Below, in pieces: positions 25,942-34,494 of a stretch of DNA of 64,000 nt. This DNA comes from Kibdelosporangium aridum (GTDB lineage Bacteria > Actinomycetota > Actinomycetes > Mycobacteriales > Pseudonocardiaceae). The stretch's first letter is position 1. Every line of letters starts with the position of its first letter. The notes beneath the pieces are model-generated. The model saw nothing but the letters and a program-made list of their open reading frames with translations, was not told where the DNA came from and ran no database searches. A program made the position numbers and the translations under genes. The DNA is taken from assembly GCF_900176515.1 (NCBI RefSeq), contig NZ_FWXV01000008.1:1-64000 (forward strand), written 5' to 3'.

Positions 25942-27237
25942 TCAAGACAGGTCGATGTGGTCCAGTTCGGCCCACCGTGACCGGTGCTGGAACCGCATCG
26001 TGTTCCAGCCGGCGTTCAGGTTCAGCTCCGCGGTTGTCTCGGTCCAGTTGCCCCAGCCGCGGTTGGGGTATGTCAGGACGAACTGCGTCGTTGCATTGAC
26101 GGTCACGGTGTGTTCGGCATCGCCGTATCCTGCTGCGTAGCTGACGTGCGCCGTATAACCACCAGCGCGCGGAGCGTAAACCGTGATGTCGACCCAGCTG
26201 TCCGCGTGGTCGATCTTGCCGACGACCGCGCTTTGCGAGGCGCCGGGCACGCCGGACCGTATTTCGGCGTGGTTGATTGTCCCGTGCTCGGCCTCGTACC
26301 GCACGCGGCTACCTCGCACCACGGGAAAGTCGTTCGCCCATCCCATCTCCGCGGTGTACATCCATCGGGCTCCGTTGACCCAGCCGTGGAAGAAGATCTG
26401 GTCGGTATGCGCGTCCGCGCCGCCTGGACCTTGGACAGCACCGTTGAGTGCGGTGGTCGTCAGCAACGCTTTGGATGCCTTGGTGTATTTACCTCTGAGC
26501 GTGGGGGAGACGGCATAGTTGGTGAAGTAGTCGCTGCCGGCGAAGGACCCGGCCGAATAGAACAGCACGTACTGTGAACCGCGGCGGATCAGCGTCGGTG
26601 CTTCGACCACTCCTGCTTCGTGTGGTTGGTCGGCGCGGATCAGTTCGGTGCGTTCGCCGGTGAACGCGATGCCGTCGGCGGCCGTCTGCTGTAGCCAGAT
26701 GTTCATCGGCTTGCCGACGTCTTTGCCTTCGTTCTTGTACAAGAGGTATCGGGCGCCATCACTGTCCAGAAAGGCGGCGGGGTCGATTTGGCCGCCCTCA
26801 TCCGTCCTGCACACCAAGGGATTGCTGTCCGCCTCGAACGGGCCCGTGGGACTTGTCGACGTCGCGGCGCCAATGCACATCCGGCCGCCTGCCGCGGCGT
26901 TCGGTGCGCTGAAGTACATCAGGTAGCGGCCGTCCGCGCGACGGGACACGTCGGGCGCCCAGAAACCGCCATCCGCCGCCCAGGCCGGTTTGCCCGGCAG
27001 TGCATCGCCCCGCATCGTCCAGGGCCCGGTCGGGGAAGGTGCGCTGGCCACGGGGACCCTGCCGCGTGGGCTGCTGGTCGAATACGCGAAGAAGGAGCCG
27101 TCGGCGTGCAGGACGTCCGGGTCGGCGAAGTTCTCGTTGATCACCGCAATGGGTGACACGGTGGCTGCCGTCGCCGCCGTGATGGTGACCGAACCCAGCA
27201 AGAGGGAGAACGCCAGGCCAAGCAGGAACGTCCGCAT
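25942..27237 (-). CDS. Secreted GH43 glycosidase with C-terminal carbohydrate-binding module
   Basis: This 431-residue protein has a signal peptide ending near 'ITAATAATV'. The five-bladed GH43 propeller shows its acidic triad: Asp39 (base, 'ENFADPDVL'), Asp152 ('QIDPAAFLDSDG') and Glu212 (acid, 'VVEAPTLI'). From about residue 305 a CBM6/CBM35-like beta sandwich begins ('RYEAEHGTINHAEIR') and ends 'RWAELDHIDLS'. Family activities include arabinofuranosidase, arabinanase, xylosidase and galactosidase. Beside a rhamnogalacturonan lyase, removal of arabinan or galactan side chains is the best guess. Confidence 0.87.
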   Translation of the reverse strand: MRTFLLGLAFSLLLGSVTITAATAATVSPIAVINENFADPDVLHADGSFFAYSTSSPRGRVPVASAPSPTGPWTMRGDALPGKPAWAADGGFWAPDVSRRADGRYLMYFSAPNAAAGGRMCIGAATSTSPTGPFEADSNPLVCRTDEGGQIDPAAFLDSDGARYLLYKNEGKDVGKPMNIWLQQTAADGIAFTGERTELIRADQPHEAGVVEAPTLIRRGSQYVLFYSAGSFAGSDYFTNYAVSPTLRGKYTKASKALLTTTALNGAVQGPGGADAHTDQIFFHGWVNGARWMYTAEMGWANDFPVVRGSRVRYEAEHGTINHAEIRSGVPGASQSAVVGKIDHADSWVDITVYAPRAGGYTAHVSYAAGYGDAEHTVTVNATTQFVLTYPNRGWGNWTETTAELNLNAGWNTMRFQHRSRWAELDHIDLS

Positions 27238-27290
27238 ACCTCCGAATTACCCCGGTGCGGCAACCTCAGCAACACGAGCACCTTGCGCGT

Positions 27291-28073
27291 TCATGCCGCT
27301 GTGCGACGTAGCAGCCGGTGGGTGCGCCGGACGGCCGCCAAGCGCTCGTCGAGGTTGATCGCGAGAGCGCGGACCACTGGATCGTCGGGGCCTCGCCGTT
27401 GGTGGATCTCGGCGATCCGGTCGTCCACGGTCGTGGGATGCCCGTCCGGGCCAGTGGTCATGTCGCAGTACCACAGCGCGTCTCTGAGTCGTCCGCGATC
27501 GTCCTCGAACTCTGCGAGGTCGTCGGCAAAGCCGAGTAACTGGGCGACAGCCGCTGCGCCGGAGTGGTATGCCACGAGGCCGCACAAACGTCGGGAGACA
27601 CCAGCGCGGAGCAGGTACTGCGCGCCGTCGAGCGAGTGCAATCCCGTGTTGGCCACCTCGGGGGCGTAACCGATGTCGTGCAACCATGCCGCCGCGACGA
27701 GAAGATCCTGGTCAGCCGGTGCAAGAACGCGTGCCACCTGCTCGGCGCGGCGCGCCACCCCTTCGGTGTGTGCCCATCGGCGGGGCAGGTGCTGCGCGAG
27801 TAGCCGCCTTGCGGTATTCCGCGCCCAGTTCGACAGGCACGTTCCGGTCATTCCCGGCGAATCGGCCGGAAAGTCCCGTGCGGATGCCCGCACCGCGCGT
27901 TCCACCAGCAATGGCACGAAGTCCTGCACCGGGGCGTCGCCCAGCCGTGCGTGCGCCTGCTGGACCCACTCGTGCACCAGGCTCGGCGGCACCCGGTCGT
28001 GCTCTCTGAGCAGGCGGTTTTCCAGGCGCCGGATCTGCTTGTCCGTCTGACGCCGCCGCACTGCTGCCGACAT
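27291..28073 (-). CDS. HD-domain protein with N-terminal three-helix dimerization domain
   Basis: The ATG at 28073 gives 260 residues; a TTG at 28085 is the alternative. Residues 1-70 resemble the three-helix bundle domain of small actinobacterial proteins ('VHEWVQQAHARLGDAPVQDF'). The rest is an HD hydrolase: 'RRWAHTEGVARRAEQVARVL', 'AAAWLHDIGYAPEV', 'LVAYHSGA' give the metal-binding His and HD residues. HD proteins usually hydrolyse nucleotides or cyclic nucleotides. The two parts are often separate genes, so this looks like a fusion. It is divergent from the PfkB-SurE pair. Substrate unknown. Confidence 0.75.
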   Translation of the reverse strand: MSAAVRRRQTDKQIRRLENRLLREHDRVPPSLVHEWVQQAHARLGDAPVQDFVPLLVERAVRASARDFPADSPGMTGTCLSNWARNTARRLLAQHLPRRWAHTEGVARRAEQVARVLAPADQDLLVAAAWLHDIGYAPEVANTGLHSLDGAQYLLRAGVSRRLCGLVAYHSGAAAVAQLLGFADDLAEFEDDRGRLRDALWYCDMTTGPDGHPTTVDDRIAEIHQRRGPDDPVVRALAINLDERLAAVRRTHRLLRRTAA

Positions 28074-28139
28074 GGTCGTCAGCAACCTTTCCCGCCATTC
28101 ACTGCACTACCGTAAGCCCACGCGGGTACAGAACAAGGT

Positions 28140-29096
28140 GTGGGGAAACCAGACAAGAGGGTGACCGTCTTCGCGCCGTCACCACAGCTGACCGTTACGG
28201 TCGAAGAAACCGATGGCACACCTGATCTGCACCTGCACCCGGGAGGGCAGGGCATCTGGCAGGCCCGGATGATCTCCGCCCTGGGCACGCCAGTCGTGTT
28301 GTGCTGCACGTTCGGCGGCGAGACAGGGTCGGTGCTGAGGCATTTGGTGGGTGGGCACGACATCGAAGTCCTCGAGCGACCGGTCGCCGCACGCAACGGA
28401 GCCTACGTCCATGATCGGCGCGATGGCGCTCGCTCCGAGATCGCGGAGATGCCTCCGGACGCCCTAACTCGGCACGAACTCGACGATCTGTACGAGATGA
28501 CCGTGGTGACAGCGCTGGAGTCCGGGATCGCAGTGCTGAGCGGCGCCAGCGGTGAGCAGAACGAGCAGGTCGTACCCGCTTCGGTGTACGAGCGGCTGTC
28601 CAAGGACCTCAGCGGCAACAACTGCCAGGTCGTGGTCGACCTCGCTGGGCCTCGGCTGACCGCGGCGCTGAAAGGCGGTCCGGCCGTGGTGAAGGTCAGC
28701 CACGAAGAACTCGTGGCGGACGAACGCGCGAACAGCGACTCGGTGGATGACCTGCTCAAGGCGGCTCGCCAGATCGCGGACTCCGGCACACGGCTGGTGG
28801 TCATCTCACGTGCCGCGGAGCCTGCGTTGGTGTTGATGGACAACGAGGCGTTCACCGTGGACGCACCTTCGCTCGAGCCAGTGGACAGCCGGGGCGGCGG
28901 TGACTCCATGACCGCGGCCATCGCCGCGGGGCTGGCTCAGGAGATGGACATCATGGACGCGTTGCGGCTCGGTGCGGCCGCGGGAGCGATCAACGTGACC
29001 CGGCACGGTCTGGGAACCGGCAGCAACGAGGCCATCCGGAAACTGGCCGCGCAGGTCTCGGTCGATCGAGTGAACGGCGAGAAGGAGGACGAGTAG
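28140..29096 (+). CDS. PfkB-family carbohydrate kinase (1-phosphofructokinase-like)
   Basis: This 318-residue cytoplasmic kinase opens with 'VTVFAPSPQLTVTVEE', matching the FruK/LacC N-terminal strand, and has 'HPGGQGIWQARMISALG' for sugar binding. The C-terminal signature reads 'DSRGGGDSMTAAIAAGL' where most members have DTxGAGD; the catalytic Asp is kept. It would phosphorylate a sugar or sugar phosphate with ATP. It is followed 2 nt later by surE, suggesting paired kinase and phosphatase functions. GTG at 28140 is the chosen start; a later GTG is possible. Confidence 0.82.
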   Translation: MGKPDKRVTVFAPSPQLTVTVEETDGTPDLHLHPGGQGIWQARMISALGTPVVLCCTFGGETGSVLRHLVGGHDIEVLERPVAARNGAYVHDRRDGARSEIAEMPPDALTRHELDDLYEMTVVTALESGIAVLSGASGEQNEQVVPASVYERLSKDLSGNNCQVVVDLAGPRLTAALKGGPAVVKVSHEELVADERANSDSVDDLLKAARQIADSGTRLVVISRAAEPALVLMDNEAFTVDAPSLEPVDSRGGGDSMTAAIAAGLAQEMDIMDALRLGAAAGAINVTRHGLGTGSNEAIRKLAAQVSVDRVNGEKEDE

Positions 29097-29098
29097 CG

Positions 29099-29878
29099 AT
29101 GGCGGTGTCGCCCCGGGTGTTGATCACGAATGACGATGGCATCGATTCCCCCGGTCTTGCTGCCCTCGCACGTGTTTCGCATGAGTGCGGCTGGCACACG
29201 GTCGTCGCCGCTCCCGCCGAGGAAGCCAGCGGTACCAGCGCTGGGCTGAGTGCGGCCGCCGCGGACCGGCAGGTTGTGGTGGAACGGCGCAGCCTGCCTG
29301 ACTTGCCGGATGTCGAGGCGTACGCGGTCGCGGCGCATCCCGGTTTCATCGCGTTGACGGCGTGTTTCGACGGGTTCGGCAGCAGGCCGGATGTGGTGCT
29401 GTCCGGGATAAACCGGGGCGCCAACGTGGGACGGGCGATTCTGCATTCCGGCACGGTCGGTGCCGCGATGACGGCCGGGATCAACGGCGCGCGGGCATTG
29501 GCGGTCTCCCTGGACGTCGGCTTGGGTCAAGACGCCGAACCGCACTGGGAGACCGCGGCTGAGCTGGTGCGTCGCCTCTTGCCCACAGTGGCGCGGCTCG
29601 ATCAGGGCCGGGTGCTCAACCTCAACGTTCCCAACGTCCCAGCACTCAGCGAGGCGCGAGCACCGCGGTGGGCGACGGTGGCGACCTATGGCCGCGTGCA
29701 GTCAAAGGTCACTCGGGCCGGCGAGAACATCATCGAGCTCGGATCCGTCGAGGTGGACGGCGAACTGGAGCCGGGAACCGACGCGGCGCTGCTGGCCGAC
29801 GGCCATCCGACCATCACCGCACTACGTTCGATCCGAGAGGACGACGACCTGATGGGGCGCAGCCTGCCCTGGCACTGA
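29099..29878 (+). CDS. surE: 5'/3'-nucleotidase SurE
   Basis: This 259-residue SurE-family phosphatase starts with ATG behind GGAGG. The metal site is in 'VLITNDDGIDSPGL', and later motifs are 'DVVLSGINRGANVGRAILHS' and 'GTVGAAMTAGINGARALAVS'. The family dephosphorylates nucleoside monophosphates and some polyphosphates. It is translationally linked to the PfkB-like kinase and converges on the glucose-dehydrogenase-like gene with only 12 nt between. Length is within the family range. Confidence 0.92.
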   Translation: MAVSPRVLITNDDGIDSPGLAALARVSHECGWHTVVAAPAEEASGTSAGLSAAAADRQVVVERRSLPDLPDVEAYAVAAHPGFIALTACFDGFGSRPDVVLSGINRGANVGRAILHSGTVGAAMTAGINGARALAVSLDVGLGQDAEPHWETAAELVRRLLPTVARLDQGRVLNLNVPNVPALSEARAPRWATVATYGRVQSKVTRAGENIIELGSVEVDGELEPGTDAALLADGHPTITALRSIREDDDLMGRSLPWH

Positions 29879-29890
29879 GCGCCGAAGGCA

Positions 29891-30946
29891 TCACGAGTTG
29901 TTCAGCGTGATGACCACTTTGACATCGTCGTCCGTGGTGTCGAACGCCTCGGCGAACCGGTGCAGCGGCAGCCGACGGGTGATCAGGCCGCGCAACCAGT
30001 TCTCGTCGGCTGCCACCAGCGCGTCGGCCGCCAGTTGGTAGTGCCGCAAGTTGGCGTTGACCGACCCGATGATGGCGTCGTTCTCCAGCACCAGCTGGCG
30101 GCTGAGCGCTCCGGCGTCGATCGGGATCGTCCGTCCTTGTGGCGATACGCCGGTCAGACAGACGATGGCGAACCGTGCTGTGTGGGCTATCGCGTCGAAC
30201 ACCACGCGTCCTGCCCCGGTCGCTTCGATGACGATGTCCGGCTGGATCCGTGCGGCGACCGCGTCCGCGGAGTCATGATGGTAGGTCGCGCCCAGTGCGT
30301 GGGTCAGGCGTGGTTTCGGTCCGCTGGTCACCCGATCGAGCACATGCACGTCGAGGCCTTGTTGCGTCCCGAGCATCGCCGCAAGCAGCCCGATGGGGCC
30401 CGCACCTGTCACGAGCACCCGCTGCGGTTCGAACCACGCCCGTTGGCCGACACGGTGGATCTGCTCCCATGCTTTGGCCACCACAGTCGTGGGTTCCATC
30501 AGCACACCCACGTGTTCCAGACGAGGATCGAGTTTCACCGCGTAGTCGTGTTCCACGCACCAGAGTTCACTGGCGTACCCGTCGAGCTCTTTGATGCCGC
30601 GTTCGGTGTACCGGCCGTTGCGGCACATGTCGAATTCGCCTGCGCCACAAGCCCCGCACGGCACGGGATCAGGCCGCCGGACCACACCGACGACCAGGTC
30701 ACCGGGGACAAATCCGCTGTCCGGCGGTGCCTGCCGGACTCGGCCAAGCGACTCGTGCCCCAGCACCAGCCGACTGCGGCCGGGTGGTGGCGAGCCGAAC
30801 TCGCCGCGGACAATTTCCTTGTCAGTGCCGCAGACACCGACTGCCAACCCCTCCACCAGCAGCTCATGCTGTGCTGGCTCAGGATCGGGCAGCTCGGCCA
30901 GAGCCAGGGAGCCCGCCTGCGGCGGTTGCACGGTCAGCGCAAGCAC
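29891..30946 (-). CDS. Glucose 1-dehydrogenase-like zinc-dependent dehydrogenase
   Basis: This 351-residue medium-chain dehydrogenase resembles the archaeal/actinobacterial glucose dehydrogenase group. Catalytic zinc ligands are in 'GVCGTDKEIVRGEFG' and 'LVLGHESLGRV'; structural zinc cysteines in 'CGACGAGEFDMC'. 'YTERGIKELDGYASE' is characteristic of this group. The cofactor motif is 'VLVTGAGPIGLLAAML'. It would oxidise an aldose at C1 with NAD(P). The start is GTG behind GGGG. It stands alone and ends close to surE. Confidence 0.88.
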   Translation of the reverse strand: MLALTVQPPQAGSLALAELPDPEPAQHELLVEGLAVGVCGTDKEIVRGEFGSPPPGRSRLVLGHESLGRVRQAPPDSGFVPGDLVVGVVRRPDPVPCGACGAGEFDMCRNGRYTERGIKELDGYASELWCVEHDYAVKLDPRLEHVGVLMEPTTVVAKAWEQIHRVGQRAWFEPQRVLVTGAGPIGLLAAMLGTQQGLDVHVLDRVTSGPKPRLTHALGATYHHDSADAVAARIQPDIVIEATGAGRVVFDAIAHTARFAIVCLTGVSPQGRTIPIDAGALSRQLVLENDAIIGSVNANLRHYQLAADALVAADENWLRGLITRRLPLHRFAEAFDTTDDDVKVVITLNNS

Positions 30947-31469
30947 GACTTACCCCTAACCGCCTGAACACGCGCTCCAAAAAGGTCAGCGCACGGTATC
31001 AGCCGACTGCATGGCAGGCTCGCTGATCACGGTCAAACGACGGGTTCGTTCACCCGGTGACACCCGTTGCGACGGTCGCGAGCCTCGTCGACGCTCCGGC
31101 GCTGGAAGGTTGCGATGTCATGAGCGAGCGGCTGGACCGCTGTGGACAGTGGGGTCTTCGTGAGTGGCGGCGGTGCACAGCTTGCTTCGAGTATCGGCCA
31201 CGTCATGGCCACCGACGAGATCCCTGCATGGCGGGCAAAGCAGCGTCGCGGAGCAGATGGTGCTCGGATGCAGCCGATGGGCGTCGAGGGACTGATGCGG
31301 GTTCATCTGCCCGGTCCACTCGTTCACTTTTGTCGATCGTTGCGCCAAGTGGCCGAACTTTCGCTCTGGGTCACGGTTCTTTTGTTGACTTCTGACGGAA
31401 GTCGTTCTCTTCTGTGAGGGCGGGGTCCTTGCGAAGGGCCCCGTCATCGGCCCTCAAGGAGGAGGCGTC
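30947..31469. other. Non-coding stretch with no recognised gene
   Basis: About 520 nt between the dehydrogenase start and the large secreted protein. Short open frames exist on both strands but none resembles a known protein or has a good start. Promoters for both flanking genes must lie here. A stable leader hairpin is present at its end. Confidence 0.6.
31422..31442 (+). promoter_or_regulatory. Leader hairpin before the PA14/DUF1080 gene
   Basis: GGGGTCCTT-GCG-AAGGGCCCC forms a 9-bp stem with one G-U pair and a 3-nt loop. It ends about 13 nt before the AAGGAGGAGG ribosome site of the gene at 31470, so it could act on termination, mRNA stability or translation. Confidence 0.4.
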
Positions 31470-34433
31470 ATGCCGCCAGTCGCTGCCCTGCTTGCCGCTG
31501 CCATCGCAGTGCCCTTACTTCCCATCCCAGCGTCCGCCCAGTCCGACATCCCGCCTCAGGAACCGGGCGTGACGATGCGTGTATTCGACGTGCAGGTTCC
31601 GCTGAACGACTACTGCAAGCTCAAACCAGGTCAGACGCCCAACGTCGACAAGTTGATGCCGACGATCGACTGGGTGAACAACGCGGACTTCGGGATCGCT
31701 GATCGATTTGTCACCGAAGTAAGCGCTTACCTTCACGTCGCCACGGCCGGAACCTACGACTTCCGGCTCACAAGTGACGACGGCGCCCGGTTCCTGCTCG
31801 ACGGCACCCAGGTGATCGACCACCCCGGCCGCCACGGCGCCACCCCGAAGGACGGTTCGGCCCAGCTGACCGCAGGTCATCACGCGCTGCGCATCGACCA
31901 CTTCGACGCCGACTTCGACCAACGGCTGAAGCTCGAGTGGCGACCGCCAGGCGCGACCGACTACGCCCTGGTGCCGAACTCGGCGCTGAGCACGGACGCC
32001 GACGTCGTCCGTGTCACCTCGCCCGGCCGCAAGCAGTGCGAGGGTGTCACGGACGCTCCCGGCGACGGCCTGCCGTTGACCGATGTGCACCCGGGCTACA
32101 CGCTGACGAACCTGCGTCCGGCTGGCTTTGAGCCGCAGGTCACCGGTATGGATTGGCTGCCGGACGGACGGCTGGCCATCTCCACTTGGGGCGGCGACCG
32201 GCTGACCGTGCTCGGCGAGGTGTTCTTGCTCGACGGCGTCACCGGCAACACCGATCCGTCGAAGGTGAGCATCAAGCGGATCGCCCACGGTCTCCGGGAA
32301 CCAATGGGGCTCAAGTACGTCGACGGCACCGTCTACGTGTCCGAGAAGCACCAGTTGACCGCGCTCGTCGACAACACCGGTGACGAGGTCGCCGACGAGT
32401 ACCGCAGGATCGCGACCTGGCCGTTCGGCGGCAACTACCACGAGTTCGCGTTCGGTCTGCTGTACAAGGACGGGTACTTCTACGTCACCACGGGCATCGC
32501 GATGGTCCCCGGCGGCGCGACCGCCAACCCGCAGCCCGTACCCAACCGGGGCAGCACCCTCAAGATCGACAAGAACACCGGCGACGTGTCCTATGTGGCC
32601 GGTGGGCTGCGCACACCCAACGGCCTGGGTTGGGGGCCTGAGGGCGACGTCTTCGTCACCGACAACCAAGGCATGTGGGTACCGGCGTCGAAGCTGGTGC
32701 GGATCAAGCACCGCGCTTTCTACAACCACTACACGAACCCGACCGGCCCGTTCGACGCCCAGCCGGTGACCGAGCCTGTGCTTTGGTTGCCGCACAACGA
32801 GATCTCCAACTCGCCGAGCAACCCGATCGTCCTGCCCAACGGTGTGTTCGAGGGCCAGATGGTGTTCGGCGACGTGACTTATGGCGGCCTGCAACGCGCG
32901 TACCTGGAGAAGGTCGGTGGCGAGTACCAGGGCGCGGTGTTCCGCATGACACAAGGGCTTGAGTCCGGGGTGAGCCGGATCAGCCTCGGCCCGGACGGCG
33001 CGATCTACACCGGCGGCATCGGCTGGGCAGGCAACTGGGGCCAGGCGGGCAAACTCAAGCACGGCCTGCAGAAGCTCAGCCTCAACGGCGCCAGCGCGTT
33101 CGACATCCACAGCATGCGGGCCATCAACGGCGGCTTCGAACTCCAGTACACGCAGCCGCTGTCCGACGAGACCGCGAAAGACCTCGCCGCGAAGTACAAG
33201 GCTCAGCAGTGGCGGTACGTCGCGACGCCTCAGTACGGCGGACCGAAGGTCGATGAGGAGACCCTCGGCGTCACTTCGGCGACGCTGTCGGCCGACCGCA
33301 AGAAGGTGACGCTGCAGATCGCGGGCTTGAAGCCGGGCCGCGTGGTGTACCTGCGCTCGCCGCGCCCGTTCACCTCGGCATCCGGTGCGGAACTGTGGAG
33401 CACCGAGGCGTGGTACACCCTCAACCGGCTGCCCGACGGCACCACCGCCCCACAGGAGTACGAGGCGGAGTCCGCCAGGTTGACCGGCGGGACGGGGTGG
33501 AACACCAACCACACCGGCTATTCGGGCGCAGGTTTCGTCGACCGCAACTGGGAACCGGGCAGCAGCACCACGTTCGCCGTCCACCCCGCGCGGGCCGGCC
33601 GCCACGACATCGCCCTGCGGTACGCGAACGGCCCGAACCCCAGCCCCACCCCGGTCTCGAAGTCGATGAGCCTGTACGTCAACGGCAAGAGGGAGAAACA
33701 GATCTGGCTTGCCGCCACCGGAAGCTGGAGCAAGTGGGCGACACACGTGGAGACGGTGACGCTGCGCCCTGGCCCGAACACCATCTCCTACGTCTACGAG
33801 CCGACTGACACCGGCCACGTGAACCTGGACAAGATCACGATCGGGCTGACCAACCGGGTCACGTTGTTCAACGGCGCCAACCTCGACGCTTGGGAGACGA
33901 CATCCGGCGCCCCCGCGACGTGGCCGGTCGCGAACGGGTTGATGGAGTCGTTCGGCGGCGACATCCGTACGAAGGAACGGTTCGGAGACTTCCGCATGCA
34001 CGTCGAGTGGTACGAGCCGGACTACCCGCCGGAGGTCACCGGGCAAGCCCGCGGCAACAGTGGCGTGTACATCTACGAGAGCTACGAACTGCAGGTGCTG
34101 GAGTCCCACGGCCGACCGCCGGAGCTCAACGGCGCCGGTTCCATCTATCTGAAGAAGGCGCCTGACGTGAACGCGGCAGCGCCGACCGGTACGTGGCAGA
34201 CCTACGACATCGAGTTCCGCGCCGCGCGCTTCGACACAGCGGGCAAGAAGGTGGAGAACGCGCGGATAACCGTGTGGTGGAACGGAAAGCTGGTGCACAA
34301 CAACGTCGCCATCGACGGCCCGACCGGTGCGGGCAAGCCGGAAAACCCCGCCCCAGGCCAGATCAAGCTGCAGGACCACGGCGACCCCGGCGCCAACCCG
34401 CGGTTCCGCAACATCTGGATCGAACGGCGCTGA
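31470..34433 (+). CDS. Secreted PA14 / sugar-dehydrogenase-type propeller / CBM / DUF1080 fusion protein
   Basis: The ATG follows a strong AAGGAGGAGG and gives 987 residues with a Sec signal ('ALLAAAIAVPLLPIPASAQS'). Domains in order: PA14 (about 25-165; 'HVATAGTYDFRLTSDDGARF'), a beta-propeller like glucose/sorbosone dehydrogenases (about 190-620; 'GLREPMGLKYVDGTVYVSEK', 'GLRTPNGLGWGPEGDVFVTD'), a CBM35/CBM6-like sandwich (about 655-785; 'YEAESARLTGGTGWN') and a C-terminal DUF1080 domain (about 790-987; 'WPVANGLMESFGGDIRTKE', 'GNSGVYIYESYELQVLES'). DUF1080 enzymes have been linked to hydrolysis of 3-keto-glycosides. Propeller oxidation followed by DUF1080 cleavage in one exported protein is an attractive but unproven reading. 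Confidence 0.85.
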   Translation: MPPVAALLAAAIAVPLLPIPASAQSDIPPQEPGVTMRVFDVQVPLNDYCKLKPGQTPNVDKLMPTIDWVNNADFGIADRFVTEVSAYLHVATAGTYDFRLTSDDGARFLLDGTQVIDHPGRHGATPKDGSAQLTAGHHALRIDHFDADFDQRLKLEWRPPGATDYALVPNSALSTDADVVRVTSPGRKQCEGVTDAPGDGLPLTDVHPGYTLTNLRPAGFEPQVTGMDWLPDGRLAISTWGGDRLTVLGEVFLLDGVTGNTDPSKVSIKRIAHGLREPMGLKYVDGTVYVSEKHQLTALVDNTGDEVADEYRRIATWPFGGNYHEFAFGLLYKDGYFYVTTGIAMVPGGATANPQPVPNRGSTLKIDKNTGDVSYVAGGLRTPNGLGWGPEGDVFVTDNQGMWVPASKLVRIKHRAFYNHYTNPTGPFDAQPVTEPVLWLPHNEISNSPSNPIVLPNGVFEGQMVFGDVTYGGLQRAYLEKVGGEYQGAVFRMTQGLESGVSRISLGPDGAIYTGGIGWAGNWGQAGKLKHGLQKLSLNGASAFDIHSMRAINGGFELQYTQPLSDETAKDLAAKYKAQQWRYVATPQYGGPKVDEETLGVTSATLSADRKKVTLQIAGLKPGRVVYLRSPRPFTSASGAELWSTEAWYTLNRLPDGTTAPQEYEAESARLTGGTGWNTNHTGYSGAGFVDRNWEPGSSTTFAVHPARAGRHDIALRYANGPNPSPTPVSKSMSLYVNGKREKQIWLAATGSWSKWATHVETVTLRPGPNTISYVYEPTDTGHVNLDKITIGLTNRVTLFNGANLDAWETTSGAPATWPVANGLMESFGGDIRTKERFGDFRMHVEWYEPDYPPEVTGQARGNSGVYIYESYELQVLESHGRPPELNGAGSIYLKKAPDVNAAAPTGTWQTYDIEFRAARFDTAGKKVENARITVWWNGKLVHNNVAIDGPTGAGKPENPAPGQIKLQDHGDPGANPRFRNIWIERR
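31719..31730. promoter_or_regulatory. Intragenic LacI-operator-like palindrome
   Basis: GTAAGCGCTTAC is a perfect 12-nt palindrome with the same AAGCGCTT core as the site at 23191. It lies inside the PA14-coding part, about 250 nt into the gene. Intragenic operators are known, but chance is possible. Confidence 0.35.
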
Positions 34434-34441
34434 CGCCTGGC

Positions 34442-34486
34442 TCACGCAACAGCATCCCTCGGCAACGACGGGATGCTGTTGCGTGA
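34442..34486. terminator. Perfect 17-bp bidirectional terminator hairpin
   Basis: TCACGCAACAGCATCCC and GGGATGCTGTTGCGTGA are perfectly complementary, with an 11-nt loop. It lies in the 61-nt gap between two converging genes and so probably ends both transcripts. Confidence 0.85.
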
Positions 34487-34494
34487 CCCTCAGG

